A stretch of DNA of 64,000 nt from Deminuibacter soli (GTDB lineage Bacteria; Bacteroidota; Bacteroidia; Chitinophagales; Chitinophagaceae): positions 558,001-622,000 of the forward strand of contig NZ_QTJU01000001.1 of the NCBI RefSeq assembly GCF_003412455.1, in the 5' to 3' direction. The position numbers and the translations under genes were made by a program. Shown here in pieces: positions 24,629 through 33,661 of the stretch. The notes under the pieces are model-generated. The model saw nothing but the letters and a program-made list of their open reading frames with translations. It ran no database searches and was not told where the DNA came from. The stretch's first letter is position 1, and every line of letters starts with the position of its first letter.

Positions 24629-25942
24629 TCAGGATATCAGGCGCAATTCATCCCAACGCGTAGTAAAGCGATCGCTTCGATGCTCCTGCCGCATTTTCCA
24701 GTCACGGCTGGTACCTGATGAGGCGAATTTCAGTGCATCATCGCGCATACTGAAATTGATATTATCCATCATATTCATCAGTACCTGGTTTTTGTTTTCG
24801 CGTTTCTCTACAAACAGGTTGCCTTGTATGGTGTCATCAGGCACCAGTCCGCTTAAGATAATACCTGCTTTTTTGTACCGGTAACCGGTTTTGTACAATT
24901 TCTCCGTAATGCGGATAGCCGGTTTGATTAATTCATGCGTGGCAGCAGTGGCATGCGGCAATATTTCGTACAGGCTATGACTTGCGCCATGACTGTAATG
25001 CCAGCTGTTTTTCCGTTCCTGTTCTTTTTGCAGCGCTTCTGCTGATTTTTCCTTGCTTACCACAAAAACACTGATGATGCTGGCAGCGCTGTGCTGGCGG
25101 CGTAATTTCTCCGCCGCCCTTGATACATAGGTTGCAACGGCTTCTTTGATGTCTAATAAATTGGTCACAGCGCTTCCAAACATCCTGGTAGTAGCGATCA
25201 TCTTTTTCTCTACCAGTTCATCGTCCATTTCAAGGGAGGGAATGCCATTTAATTCACGCAGCAAACGCTGCCCTATCACACCACCCAGGTTTTTACGTAC
25301 CCATTCTTCATTCATGCGGCTGAGCTGCCAGGCATCTTCAATGCCCAGTGTACGCAGTTTTTCCGCATGCCTGTAACCCACGCCCCATATATCTCCCACG
25401 CGTGTGGCAATCAATGCCTGCTCAATGGCTTCAGGTGAATCGAGTACCATTATACAGGCAGTTTCTTTTTTATGTTGTTTGGCTATTTTATTGGCCAGTT
25501 TGGCCAGCACCTTGGTAGGTGCTACGCCAATGGACACCGCGATGCCTGTCCACTGCTCTACCGTGCGCCGCACTGCTGCTGCAAAATTTTGCAGCTGCCC
25601 GGGCTCTATATGCGATAAGTCCAGGAAAGCTTCATCTACCGAATACACTTCCACGTAACCCTCCGGCAACAGGGAGCGCAGGGTTTCCATTACACGCCAG
25701 CTCATATCGCCATACAGGTTGTAATTGGATGAGAAAGTGCTTACCTGGTGTTGGGCAAACAGCTCTTTCTGCTGGAAAAACGGAACAGCCATACCCACCC
25801 CTATCTTTTTGGCTTCATCACTGCGCGATACAATACAGCCATCATTGTTACTCAGCACTACTACCGGACTGTGCCACAGATCAGGCCGGAATACCCGCTC
25901 ACACGAACAGTAAAAACTATTACAATCCACAATGGCCTTCAT
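24629..25942 (-). CDS. umuC: Y-family translesion DNA polymerase V catalytic subunit
   Basis: Error-prone DNA polymerase that copies past lesions together with UmuD'. The 437 residues keep the family marks: MKAIVDCNSFYCSCERVFRP with the first metal Asp, VLSNNDGCIVSRSDEAK, YSVDEAFLDLS with the catalytic Asp-Glu, and VGDIWGVGYRHAEKL (helix-hairpin-helix). QGNLF near residue 376 fits the beta-clamp-binding motif, and the C-terminus SSGTSRDWKMRQEHRSDRFT is typical. umuD is not adjacent but at 4803. The 114-base gap to the divergent glycosylase gene holds the 17-mer palindrome also present at umuD. Intact and of usual length. Confidence 0.95.
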   Translation of the reverse strand: MKAIVDCNSFYCSCERVFRPDLWHSPVVVLSNNDGCIVSRSDEAKKIGVGMAVPFFQQKELFAQHQVSTFSSNYNLYGDMSWRVMETLRSLLPEGYVEVYSVDEAFLDLSHIEPGQLQNFAAAVRRTVEQWTGIAVSIGVAPTKVLAKLANKIAKQHKKETACIMVLDSPEAIEQALIATRVGDIWGVGYRHAEKLRTLGIEDAWQLSRMNEEWVRKNLGGVIGQRLLRELNGIPSLEMDDELVEKKMIATTRMFGSAVTNLLDIKEAVATYVSRAAEKLRRQHSAASIISVFVVSKEKSAEALQKEQERKNSWHYSHGASHSLYEILPHATAATHELIKPAIRITEKLYKTGYRYKKAGIILSGLVPDDTIQGNLFVEKRENKNQVLMNMMDNINFSMRDDALKFASSGTSRDWKMRQEHRSDRFTTRWDELRLIS

Positions 25943-25984
25943 CTGCTACCATTTTATTGCAAGCTAAATAATTCCGCCATAAAA

Positions 25985-26001
25985 TACTAATATTATTAGC
26001 A
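25985..26001. promoter_or_regulatory. SOS-like operator candidate, umuC copy
   Basis: TACTAATATTATTAGCA, the exact reverse complement of the 17-mer at 4769-4785. It lies between umuC (starts 25942) and the Fpg/Nei-like gene (starts 26057) and could control both. Contains CTAAT-N3-ATTAG. Confidence 0.65.
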
Positions 26002-26056
26002 TTAAAATTTCCCACATTCCGTGGCCCGGAGTTTGTTTCCTGATTCATAAAACGTT

Positions 26057-26794
26057 ATGCCGGAAGGACCAACCATTGTGATATTGAAAGAAGAAGTGCA
26101 GGCATTTGCCGGTAAAAAGATTATTGGCGTGGCCGGCAACACTAAAATGGACAAAGAGCGGCTGCTGAACCAAACCGTTACTGGTTTTAAAAGCTGGGGC
26201 AAACATTTCCTGATCTGCTTCCATACATTTACCGTACGCATCCATTTTATGCTGTTTGGCAGCTACCGTATCAATGAACGCAAAGCAGCTGTGCCAAGAC
26301 TGCAATTGCAGTTTGCCAAAGGAATGGAACTGAATTTCTATACCTGTTCCATACAGTTTATTGAAACCCCGCTTGATGAAGTGTATGACTGGACTGCCGA
26401 TGTAATGAACGAAACCTGGAGCCCGCGCAAGGCCACCAGGAAACTGCGCGACAAGCCCGATATGCTGGTTTGCGATGCCTTACTTGATCAGCATATTTTC
26501 GCGGGTGTGGGTAACATCATTAAAAACGAAGTATTGTTCCGTATACGTGTTCACCCGTTGAGTGTGGTGGGCAAACTGCCAGCTGCTAAATTGGCTGCGT
26601 TGGTAAAGCAGGCAAGGCAATACAGTTTTGAATTCCTGGAGTGGAAGAAGGCGTATGTGCTGAAGAAACACTGGCTGGCGCATACCAGGAAAATATGTCC
26701 GCGCGATGAAGTGCCCTTTCATAAGGAATACCTGGGGAAGACACACAGGCGTACGTTTTTTTGCACCGTGTGCCAGGTGTTGTATGGGGAATAA
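26057..26794 (+). CDS. Fpg/Nei-family DNA glycosylase
   Basis: Base-excision-repair glycosylase/AP lyase of the Fpg/Nei family, 245 residues. The N-terminal MPEGP supplies the catalytic Pro and Glu; SWGKHFLICF contains the conserved beta-hairpin Lys; LLDQHIFAGVGNIIKNEVLF is the helix-two-turn-helix. The C-terminal zinc finger is odd: the first pair reads CPRD, where CPxC is usual, while the second is intact (FFCTVCQ). A nearby His (PFHKEY) could replace the ligand. Nei-like is more likely than Fpg given PEGP. It is divergent from umuC and shares its operator-like site, suggesting damage induction (inference). Confidence 0.88.
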   Translation: MPEGPTIVILKEEVQAFAGKKIIGVAGNTKMDKERLLNQTVTGFKSWGKHFLICFHTFTVRIHFMLFGSYRINERKAAVPRLQLQFAKGMELNFYTCSIQFIETPLDEVYDWTADVMNETWSPRKATRKLRDKPDMLVCDALLDQHIFAGVGNIIKNEVLFRIRVHPLSVVGKLPAAKLAALVKQARQYSFEFLEWKKAYVLKKHWLAHTRKICPRDEVPFHKEYLGKTHRRTFFCTVCQVLYGE

Positions 26795-26820
26795 CGTGGG
26801 CACAGGCATTTTAACTAAGA

Positions 26821-29800
26821 TTACATATTTCTGCGGTACTGGCCGCCTACTTCGTAAAGGGCATGGGTAACCTGGCCTAATGAACAATACTTCACTGTCT
26901 CCATCAGTTCGGCAAACAGGTTGCCATTGTTCACTGCTGTTTCTTTCAGCTTCAGCAATGCAGTTTCGGCTTTATGGTTATTGCGTTGCTGAAATGCATG
27001 CAGGTTTTGTATCTGTTGTTCTTTTTCCTCCGTGGTGCTGCGTATTACCTCGCGCGGGATTACTGTAGGTGAGCCTTTTTTATTGAGAAATGTGTTTACA
27101 CCAACAACCGGCAGTTCACCGGTATGTTTCAGCATTTCGTACTGCATGCTTTCTTCCTGTATTTTATTGCGCTGGTACATGCGCTCCATAGCGCCCAATA
27201 CGCCGCCACGTTCGGTAAGGCGGTCAAACTCCTGCAGTACAGCTGCTTCTACAAGGTTGGTGAGTTCTTCTATTACAAAACTACCCTGTATAAAATTTTC
27301 GGTGCGTGTGCTGCCCAGCTCGCGGTTAATGATAAGCTGTATGGCCATGGCCCGGCGCACACTGTCTTCTGTAGGTGTAGTTATTGCCTCATCATAGGCA
27401 TTGGTATGAAGCGAATTGCAATTGTCGTATATCGCATACAAAGCCTGCAGCGTGGTGCGTATATCGTTGAAATCAATTTCCTGTGCGTGCAGGCTGCGGC
27501 CGCTGGTTTGAATATGGTATTTCAGTTTCTGGCTGCGGCTGTTGCCTTTGTACAACCCGTGGATGGCCTTGGCCCATATTCTGCGCGCCACACGGCCAAT
27601 GACGCTGTATTCGGGATCCATGCCATTGCTGAAAAAGAAACTGAGATTGGGTGCAAAATCATCAATGCGCATGCCGCGGCTCAGGTAATATTCTGCATAG
27701 GTAAAACCATTGGCCAGCGTAAATGCAAGCTGGGTAATGGGGTTGGCGCCGGCTTCTGCAATGTGATAGCCGCTTACTGATACGCTGTAGAAGTTGCGTA
27801 CGTTGTTATCAATAAAATAAGCCTGTACATCCCCCATCAGTTTCAGCGCAAATTCGGTGCTGAAAATACAGGTGTTCTGCGCCTGGTCTTCTTTCAGGAT
27901 ATCGGCCTGTACCGTGCCGCGAACCGACTGCAGGGTTATTGCTTTCAGCTGTTCGTATACAGCTGCAGGCAGCACTGCATCACCGCTTACGCCGAGCAGC
28001 TGCAAACCCAGTCCGTCATTGCCTTCGGGCAGGCGTTCGGGGAAAGAAGGGTTGTAATAAACCGGTGCGGGTGCATGCGTGTATAAATCTGCAATGGTTG
28101 CGTTTACTGTATCCCAGTGGTTGTTTTCCGTAATCCATTTTTCGCATTGCTGGTCTATGGCAGCGTTCATAAAAAATGCGAGCACCACGGGAGCCGGACC
28201 GTTAATGGTCATGCTTACCGAGGTTTTAGGATCGCAGAGATCGAAGCCGCTGTACAGCTTTTTGGCATCATCCACTGTAGCAATGCTGACACCGGCGTTG
28301 CCTATTTTACCATAAATATCCGGCCGCACAGCAGGGTCTTCCCCGTAAAGCGTTACACTATCAAATGCAGTGCTCAACCGCTTGGCAGGCTGACCGAGTG
28401 ATACATAATGAAAACGTTTGTTGGTGCGTTCCGGGCCACCTTCACCGGCAAACATGCGCGTGGGATCTTCTTCAGTGCGCTTTAGTTCAAACACGCCGGC
28501 AGTGAATGGAAATGCACCCGGCACATTTTCCTGCAATTGCCAGCGCAGTATATCCCCCCAGTCTTTATAAGCAGGCAATACCAGTTTGGGTATGCGGGTG
28601 CCGCTGAGTGAAGTGGTGGTAACCGCCTGTTTTATTTGTTTGCCGCGCACCTCGTAGGTAAAAAAATCTGCCTGGTAGCGTTGTTGTAACTGCGGCCATT
28701 GCTGTAGTAAATCCTTACAAGATGCGTGGAGCGCTTGCTGATATTCCTGTTGCAGTTGCAACAGCTGCGGAATAGCAGCAGCAGCCGGTTCGGCCAGTAC
28801 GCCATTTAGCTGGTATAGTTTTGATGCAATGCTGCTTTGTGCTGTAACCCATGCATCATGAGCGCGGCAGGCATCAGCAATTTCGCTGAGGTAACGCACA
28901 CGCCTCGGCGGGATAATCATGGTTTCGGCGTGTGCCGTACCGGGTATGTATTGCCCTGCTGTTGCATTGAGTATTACACCTGTCTTCTCCTGTGTTTTCT
29001 GCAGCACCAGGCTAAACAGGTGGTTCACGCCGGCATCGTTAAACTGCGAGGCAATGGTGCCTGTAATGGGCAGCGATTCATCTTTCGCAGTAAAAAGCGT
29101 GTGGTTGCGTTTGTATTGTTTTCTTACATCGTGCAGTGCATCGAGGGCGCCGGCCTTGTCGAATTTGTTGATGGCGATGATATCGGCATAATCCAGCATG
29201 TTGATTTTTTCCAGCTGCGAGGCTGCGCCATATTCGGGCGTCATTACATATAAGCTTACATCACAAAACTGCAGTATGGATGCATCGTTCTGCCCAACAC
29301 CTGCGCTTTCGAGTATAATCCAGTGGTAGCCCGCAGCCTTGCAAATATTGATGGCATCGCCCACATAGGCACTTAGTGCAGCATCGCTATCGCGCGTGGC
29401 CAGGGAACGCATGTACACACGCGGCGAGCTGATGCTGTTCATGCGGATACGATCGCCCAGCAATGCACCGCCTGTTTTTTTACGGGAGGGATCAACCGAG
29501 ATAACGGCTACAGTTTTATCCGGACAGGCTTGCAGGTAACGCCGTACAATTTCATCGGTGACAGATGATTTACCGGCTCCGCCGGTACCGGTGATGCCCA
29601 GCACAGGTATATTATCTGCAGCAACCGTTGTTGCACTGCGTATAAAGGATAAGGCTGCGCCATTCAGCCCGTTTTCGGCCAATGTAATGGCGCGTGCAAT
29701 GCGGCGGATATCTTTCCATTCGCCCAGCGGCGGGGCGGGAATATTTTTAAAATCGTGCTCATTGGCCAGCACTACGGTACTGCATTGCTGAATCACATCC

Positions 29801-30198
29801 GCGATCATGCCTTCCAATCCCATATGGCGGCCATCGTCAGGTGAATAAATACGGGTAATGCCGTATTGCTGCAGTTCCTGTATTTCTGCCGGTAAAATGG
29901 TGCCGCCGCCGCCACCGAATATTTTGATATGCCCGCTGCCATTCTGTTGCAGCAGATCGTGCATGTATTTGAAAAACTCCATGTGCCCGCCCTGGTAGCT
30001 GGTAATGGCAATGCCGTGCGCATCTTCTTCAATGGCTGCTTCCACTATCTCGTGTACACTGCGGTTATGCCCCAGGTGAATGATCTCGGCACCACCTGCC
30101 TGCATAATGCGGCGCATGATATTGATGGCAGCATCATGCCCGTCAAATAAACTTGCAGCGGTAACAATTCTTATGGTAGACTGGCTTACTGGTAACAT
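26821..30198 (-). CDS. icmF: fused isobutyryl-CoA mutase IcmF
   Basis: Single-chain adenosylcobalamin-dependent acyl-CoA mutase that interconverts isobutyryl-CoA (and similar branched acyl-CoAs) with the linear isomer. The 1125 residues show the IcmF order: N-terminal B12-binding domain with DGHDAAIN (DxH ligand) and FGGGGGTI; a MeaI-type GTPase chaperone with P-loop [12 protein letters not shown] near residue 205; then the large mutase domain (PWMFAGEGG-like [31 protein letters not shown]). The frame can start with TTG at 30213, but ATG at 30198 ([14 protein letters not shown]) is preferred. A 12-base palindrome lies 49 bases upstream. Confidence 0.95.
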   Translation of the reverse strand: MLPVSQSTIRIVTAASLFDGHDAAINIMRRIMQAGGAEIIHLGHNRSVHEIVEAAIEEDAHGIAITSYQGGHMEFFKYMHDLLQQNGSGHIKIFGGGGGTILPAEIQELQQYGITRIYSPDDGRHMGLEGMIADVIQQCSTVVLANEHDFKNIPAPPLGEWKDIRRIARAITLAENGLNGAALSFIRSATTVAADNIPVLGITGTGGAGKSSVTDEIVRRYLQACPDKTVAVISVDPSRKKTGGALLGDRIRMNSISSPRVYMRSLATRDSDAALSAYVGDAINICKAAGYHWIILESAGVGQNDASILQFCDVSLYVMTPEYGAASQLEKINMLDYADIIAINKFDKAGALDALHDVRKQYKRNHTLFTAKDESLPITGTIASQFNDAGVNHLFSLVLQKTQEKTGVILNATAGQYIPGTAHAETMIIPPRRVRYLSEIADACRAHDAWVTAQSSIASKLYQLNGVLAEPAAAAIPQLLQLQQEYQQALHASCKDLLQQWPQLQQRYQADFFTYEVRGKQIKQAVTTTSLSGTRIPKLVLPAYKDWGDILRWQLQENVPGAFPFTAGVFELKRTEEDPTRMFAGEGGPERTNKRFHYVSLGQPAKRLSTAFDSVTLYGEDPAVRPDIYGKIGNAGVSIATVDDAKKLYSGFDLCDPKTSVSMTINGPAPVVLAFFMNAAIDQQCEKWITENNHWDTVNATIADLYTHAPAPVYYNPSFPERLPEGNDGLGLQLLGVSGDAVLPAAVYEQLKAITLQSVRGTVQADILKEDQAQNTCIFSTEFALKLMGDVQAYFIDNNVRNFYSVSVSGYHIAEAGANPITQLAFTLANGFTYAEYYLSRGMRIDDFAPNLSFFFSNGMDPEYSVIGRVARRIWAKAIHGLYKGNSRSQKLKYHIQTSGRSLHAQEIDFNDIRTTLQALYAIYDNCNSLHTNAYDEAITTPTEDSVRRAMAIQLIINRELGSTRTENFIQGSFVIEELTNLVEAAVLQEFDRLTERGGVLGAMERMYQRNKIQEESMQYEMLKHTGELPVVGVNTFLNKKGSPTVIPREVIRSTTEEKEQQIQNLHAFQQRNNHKAETALLKLKETAVNNGNLFAELMETVKYCSLGQVTHALYEVGGQYRRNM

Positions 30199-30246
30199 AT
30201 GGGGCAATTTCAATCGGGGCTAATTTACTGTATTCCTGGCAGATGT

Positions 30247-30258
30247 TAACGATCGTTA
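30247..30258. promoter_or_regulatory. perfect palindrome TAACGATCGTTA upstream of icmF
   Basis: Twelve-base perfect palindrome in the 142-base gap between icmF and the divergent aldose epimerase gene. Its form suits a TetR-type repressor of acyl-CoA metabolism, but no regulator gene is nearby and this is inference. Confidence 0.4.
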
Positions 30259-30340
30259 GTTTTTATATTTGGGAATAATATGCGCCTGTACACAGCTACA
30301 AATAAGATAATCAGTACCTTAAGCACCTAATTCTTGCAAT

Positions 30341-31279
30341 ATGTCATTTAAAGTAACCACTTTAAACACCGGCGCTGACGGCGTTATCCAATTGTGCAAC
30401 CCGGATAACAGCTGTACAGCAGAAATTTACCGCTTCGGGGCCTTACTCAATGCTTTTTCGCTCAGTAAAAATGGGAACAGGTACAATGTAATTGATGCCT
30501 TCACCTCTCCGCAACAGGCACAGCAGGGAATAACCAGTGGTTTTAAAAGTGCCAGGTTAAGTCCGTTCACCTGCCGCATGCAACATGGCGAGTACACTTT
30601 TAACGGACAGGCTTACAAGGTAGAAAAGCATTACATGGGCCCGCATGCCATTCACGGTATTATTTACGATGCGGTGTATGATGTGGTACGCTCTGACGCC
30701 GGCGATGACTATGCTGCAGTACTATTGCAGTACGAATACCCGGGATCTGACAAAGGCTACCCCTACCCTTACAACAGTACGGTAGAATGGAAACTGGAAG
30801 CCGGTAACCGCCTTACCGTAACTGTAACCGTAACACATAAGAATGAAGTCGCCATTCCTTTTGCAGATGGCTGGCACCCGTATTTTAAACTGGATGTGCC
30901 GGTAGACCAATGCACGCTGCAGTTTGATGCACACACGATGGTTGAGTTTGACGATACACTGGTACCTACCGGCAAACTATTGCCAGATGAGCGTTTCAGC
31001 CAAACAACCAGTCTTAACGGCGTATCGCTCGACAACTGTTTTGTACTGGACCACAGCAAACCCGGCGCAGGTTGTGTGCTTGGCAGTGATGCCCTGCAGC
31101 TGCGTATTCAGCCCTCGGCGTCTTATCCGTACTTACAGATATACACACCGCCGCACCGCAACAGCATAGCCATTGAAAACCTCAGCGGCGTGCCCGATGC
31201 CTTTAACAATGGCATGGGTTTACTGCATATAAAAAAGGAAGAACAGGCCGTATTCAGCACTGCTTACACTATTCAATAA
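30341..31279 (+). CDS. aldose 1-epimerase family protein
   Basis: A 312-residue galactose-mutarotase-like protein that should interconvert alpha and beta anomers of an aldose or a sugar phosphate. Visible are the substrate-binding GPHAIHGIIYDAVYDV (His near residue 107), the second His in FADGWHPYFKLD, and the conserved Glu near the end (IAIENLSGVPDAFNN). No signal peptide, so cytoplasmic. ATG at 30341 fits the usual N-terminus. Single gene, convergent with ridA. Confidence 0.87.
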   Translation: MSFKVTTLNTGADGVIQLCNPDNSCTAEIYRFGALLNAFSLSKNGNRYNVIDAFTSPQQAQQGITSGFKSARLSPFTCRMQHGEYTFNGQAYKVEKHYMGPHAIHGIIYDAVYDVVRSDAGDDYAAVLLQYEYPGSDKGYPYPYNSTVEWKLEAGNRLTVTVTVTHKNEVAIPFADGWHPYFKLDVPVDQCTLQFDAHTMVEFDDTLVPTGKLLPDERFSQTTSLNGVSLDNCFVLDHSKPGAGCVLGSDALQLRIQPSASYPYLQIYTPPHRNSIAIENLSGVPDAFNNGMGLLHIKKEEQAVFSTAYTIQ

Positions 31280-31294
31280 AGGAAGGACTATATA

Positions 31295-31320
31295 ACCCGG
31301 CCGGCGAAGACCGGCCGGGT
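31295..31320. terminator. GC-rich hairpin between convergent genes
   Basis: ACCCGGCCGG and CCGGCCGGGT, a perfect 10-bp stem with a 6-base loop between the epimerase and ridA stops. No T-run, so termination efficiency is uncertain. Confidence 0.65.
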
Positions 31321-31327
31321 AAACCAC

Positions 31328-31714
31328 TTACAGGCTTAATGTGGCAATTACACTGATCTCTACATTTACATTCTTTGGCAATGTACGCACAGCAACGGTT
31401 TCACGTGCAGGATAGTCGCCCGTGAAATACGAGCCGTACACTTCATTCACCGTTGCAAAATGCCCCATATCGCTCAGGAAAATGGTGGTTTTTACAACGT
31501 GCTCAAAGGTCACTTTCGCTTCGGTTAAAATAGCTTCCAGGTTTTTCATTACCTGGTGGGCTTCGTCTTTGATAGAACCTGCAATGAGGTCGTTTGTAGC
31601 GGGATCGATAGCTACCTGACCGCTCACAAACAGCAGGTCACCGGTTTTCACCGCCTGGTTATACGGACCTATCGGCGCAGGGGCCTTGTCGGTTTTAATG
31701 ATTTGCTTTGCCAT
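31328..31714 (-). CDS. RidA family reactive-enamine deaminase
   Basis: RidA/YjgF-type protein that hydrolyses reactive enamine or imine intermediates such as 2-aminoacrylate. The 128 residues carry APAPIGPYNQAVKTGDLLFVSGQ, YFTGDYPARETVAV with the conserved Arg, and VEISVIATL at the end. ATG at 31714 (MAKQIIKTDKAP) is the usual start; the longer frame overlaps the divergent gene's upstream region. Confidence 0.92.
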   Translation of the reverse strand: MAKQIIKTDKAPAPIGPYNQAVKTGDLLFVSGQVAIDPATNDLIAGSIKDEAHQVMKNLEAILTEAKVTFEHVVKTTIFLSDMGHFATVNEVYGSYFTGDYPARETVAVRTLPKNVNVEISVIATLSL

Positions 31715-31764
31715 AATTTTTATTGTCTTTGGCAAGTTGCTTTATTTACTTGAACCATCCAACC

Positions 31765-31772
31765 TATTTTTG
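31765..31772 (+). promoter_or_regulatory. -7 promoter element for the 3HCDH-like / tsaB pair
   Basis: TATTTTTG, a full TAnnTTTG match, 20 bases before the ATG at 31792. Confidence 0.5.
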
Positions 31773-31791
31773 CAGCTTAAACTGTTTGTGC

Positions 31792-32415
31792 ATGAAAATA
31801 GCGGTACGGGCCAGTCCCGCCCAGCAACAGGAGTGGCCGGGCCGGGAAAAACAAACGCCCGGTGTATATTTTACCGATTCGGCCGAAGACTTTTTACAAC
31901 ATGAAGCCCAGGCCTATGTTGATCTGCTGCACAACCCCAACCACCCTTTATCCTTTCCTGAAAATGCCTGTGTGGTATTGAACAGTGTTATCGAAACCTG
32001 TGACAGGCTTGCATTTGAGCACATACGCATCAATGCATGGCCTGGCTTTTTAGGAAGATCTGTTGCAGAGATTGCGGTGAAGAGCAATAGTTCAGCAGCG
32101 CAGGCAGCACAGTTGATGCAAAGCTTATCATGGGAATACGAGCTGGTTGCCGATATACCGGGAATGATTACCGCACGTACTGTGGCAGCCCTGGTAAACG
32201 AAGCCTATTTTGCGCTGGGTGAAGGCATCAGCACCGAAGCCGGGATAGATATAGCCATGAAACTGGGAACCAATTATCCCTATGGCCCTTTTGAATGGGC
32301 GCAAATGATTGGCCTTACCGAAATATACCGCCTGCTGCAACAATTAAGTATCACCAACACGCTGTATACACCAGCCCCTGCATTACAGGAGGCAGTTATG
32401 GCGGTTAAATTATAA
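31792..32415 (+). CDS. stand-alone 3-hydroxyacyl-CoA dehydrogenase C-terminal domain protein
   Basis: A 207-residue protein whose second half (GMITARTVAALVNEAYFAL, then IDIAMKLGTNYPYGPFEWA) is the C-terminal dimerisation/substrate domain of 3-hydroxyacyl-CoA dehydrogenases. The N-terminal 100 residues have no GxGxxG Rossmann motif, so it should not bind NAD in the usual way and is unlikely to be a full dehydrogenase. ATG at 31792 is chosen; the open frame begins earlier, within the ridA promoter. The tsaB gene starts 3 bases after its stop, so the two are co-transcribed. Role unknown. Confidence 0.78.
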   Translation: MKIAVRASPAQQQEWPGREKQTPGVYFTDSAEDFLQHEAQAYVDLLHNPNHPLSFPENACVVLNSVIETCDRLAFEHIRINAWPGFLGRSVAEIAVKSNSSAAQAAQLMQSLSWEYELVADIPGMITARTVAALVNEAYFALGEGISTEAGIDIAMKLGTNYPYGPFEWAQMIGLTEIYRLLQQLSITNTLYTPAPALQEAVMAVKL

Positions 32416-32418
32416 ACA

Positions 32419-33114
32419 ATGGCACTCATTTTAAATATAGATACAGCTACGGAGTATGCAACCATCAGTATTGCACAGGATGCAGTGGTATTGCATACCG
32501 CAGCTACAGAAGAACAAAAAAACCATGCATCGTTTGTGCAGCCTGCCATTGAACAATTGTTACAGCAATCAGGTTATTCATTGCAGCAGCTCGACGCTGT
32601 TGCAGTAATGGCAGGACCGGGAAGTTATACCGGTTTAAGGGTTGGCCTTTCTACTGCAAAGGGTTTGTGCTATGCACTGAACAAACCTTTGGTAATGGTT
32701 GGCACACTGGAAGTAATGGCATTGGCGGCAATAGAAGCATATGCCGGAAAACCGCGCAGTAACAGGGATATTATATTTTGCCCGATGATAGATGCACGCC
32801 GCATGGAAGTATTCACTGCTATATACAATGATGAGTTACAGGCGCTGATGGACCCAACGGCAATGATTTTGGTCGAAAATTCGTTCCACGATTTTGCCAG
32901 TAGCCATATTATTGTATTTTCAGGCAGTGGAAGCAGTAAGTATAAAACACTTGTTTCCAACCCTAATTCAGTCGACTTCCTGGATGTTAGACATAGTGCA
33001 AGCCATATGGCGACCCTTTCTGAAAGGGCGGTTATTAAAGGATTGTACGCAGATCTGGCCTACAGCGAACCTTTCTACCTTAAAGAATTCTTTAGCACAA
33101 CACAGCGGCCTTAA
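32419..33114 (+). CDS. tsaB: tRNA threonylcarbamoyladenosine complex subunit TsaB
   Basis: Partner of TsaD and TsaE in making the t6A37 modification of ANN-decoding tRNAs. The 231-residue actin-like protein begins MALILNIDTATEYATISIA and has VAVMAGPGSYTGLRVGLSTA, the TsaB signature, with PMIDARRMEVF further on. Normal length. It follows the 3HCDH-domain gene by 3 bases. Confidence 0.94.
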   Translation: MALILNIDTATEYATISIAQDAVVLHTAATEEQKNHASFVQPAIEQLLQQSGYSLQQLDAVAVMAGPGSYTGLRVGLSTAKGLCYALNKPLVMVGTLEVMALAAIEAYAGKPRSNRDIIFCPMIDARRMEVFTAIYNDELQALMDPTAMILVENSFHDFASSHIIVFSGSGSSKYKTLVSNPNSVDFLDVRHSASHMATLSERAVIKGLYADLAYSEPFYLKEFFSTTQRP

Positions 33115-33225
33115 ATATCATTTAAAATGAAGGTGTTAAGGCCTACGGGTGCTAATCATAACAATTAATTTATAATATCTTTACATGCGAAAACTTTTTT
33201 TTCAACAATCCCTATTGTATACCCG

Positions 33226-33567
33226 ATGAATACCCTGCACCAAACTGTCACCATCAATGACCCCAATTCAAAAAGCGGGGTGAAAATTGACTTCATTCAT
33301 TTGAAGAAGGCCGCTCTCATTTTGCGGGCACTCAACCACAAACTGCGTCAGCAAATGATCAAATTGCTGGATGAGCACAAAAAAATGACCGTTACTGAAA
33401 TCTACGTGAAACTGCGCCTTGAGCAGTCTGTGGCATCACAGCACCTGGCCATTTTACGCAGAGCAGGCATTGTAATGACCACACGCGACGGAAAATTCAT
33501 TTACTACGCCGTTAACTACAAACGCGTGCAGGAAGTGAGTGATTTTGTGGAACAATTGGTAGGTTAA
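33226..33567 (+). CDS. ArsR-type winged-helix regulator without cysteines
   Basis: A 113-residue winged helix-turn-helix protein of the ArsR group. LNHKLRQQMIKLLDEHKKMT leads to the recognition region SVASQHLAILRRAGIVMTTR and the wing GKFIYYAV. It contains no cysteine, so it cannot use the Cys-based sulfide or metal sensing of SqrR/BigR or ArsR. It stands 94 bases before a persulfide-dioxygenase-like gene on the same strand, which it may regulate (inference). Confidence 0.88.
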   Translation: MNTLHQTVTINDPNSKSGVKIDFIHLKKAALILRALNHKLRQQMIKLLDEHKKMTVTEIYVKLRLEQSVASQHLAILRRAGIVMTTRDGKFIYYAVNYKRVQEVSDFVEQLVG

Positions 33568-33639
33568 GCTCTTTCTGGTTTTAACAAACTGTAAACCACT
33601 GAAATAAACAACGAAAAGGCTCCTCACGCACCGATTGCG

Positions 33640-33647
33640 TATCTTTG
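33640..33647 (+). promoter_or_regulatory. -7 promoter element for the MBL-fold/rhodanese gene
   Basis: TATCTTTG, a full TAnnTTTG match, 14 bases before the ATG at 33662, so the leader would be very short. Confidence 0.5.
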
Positions 33648-33661
33648 CCAAAAGTTTGTTT

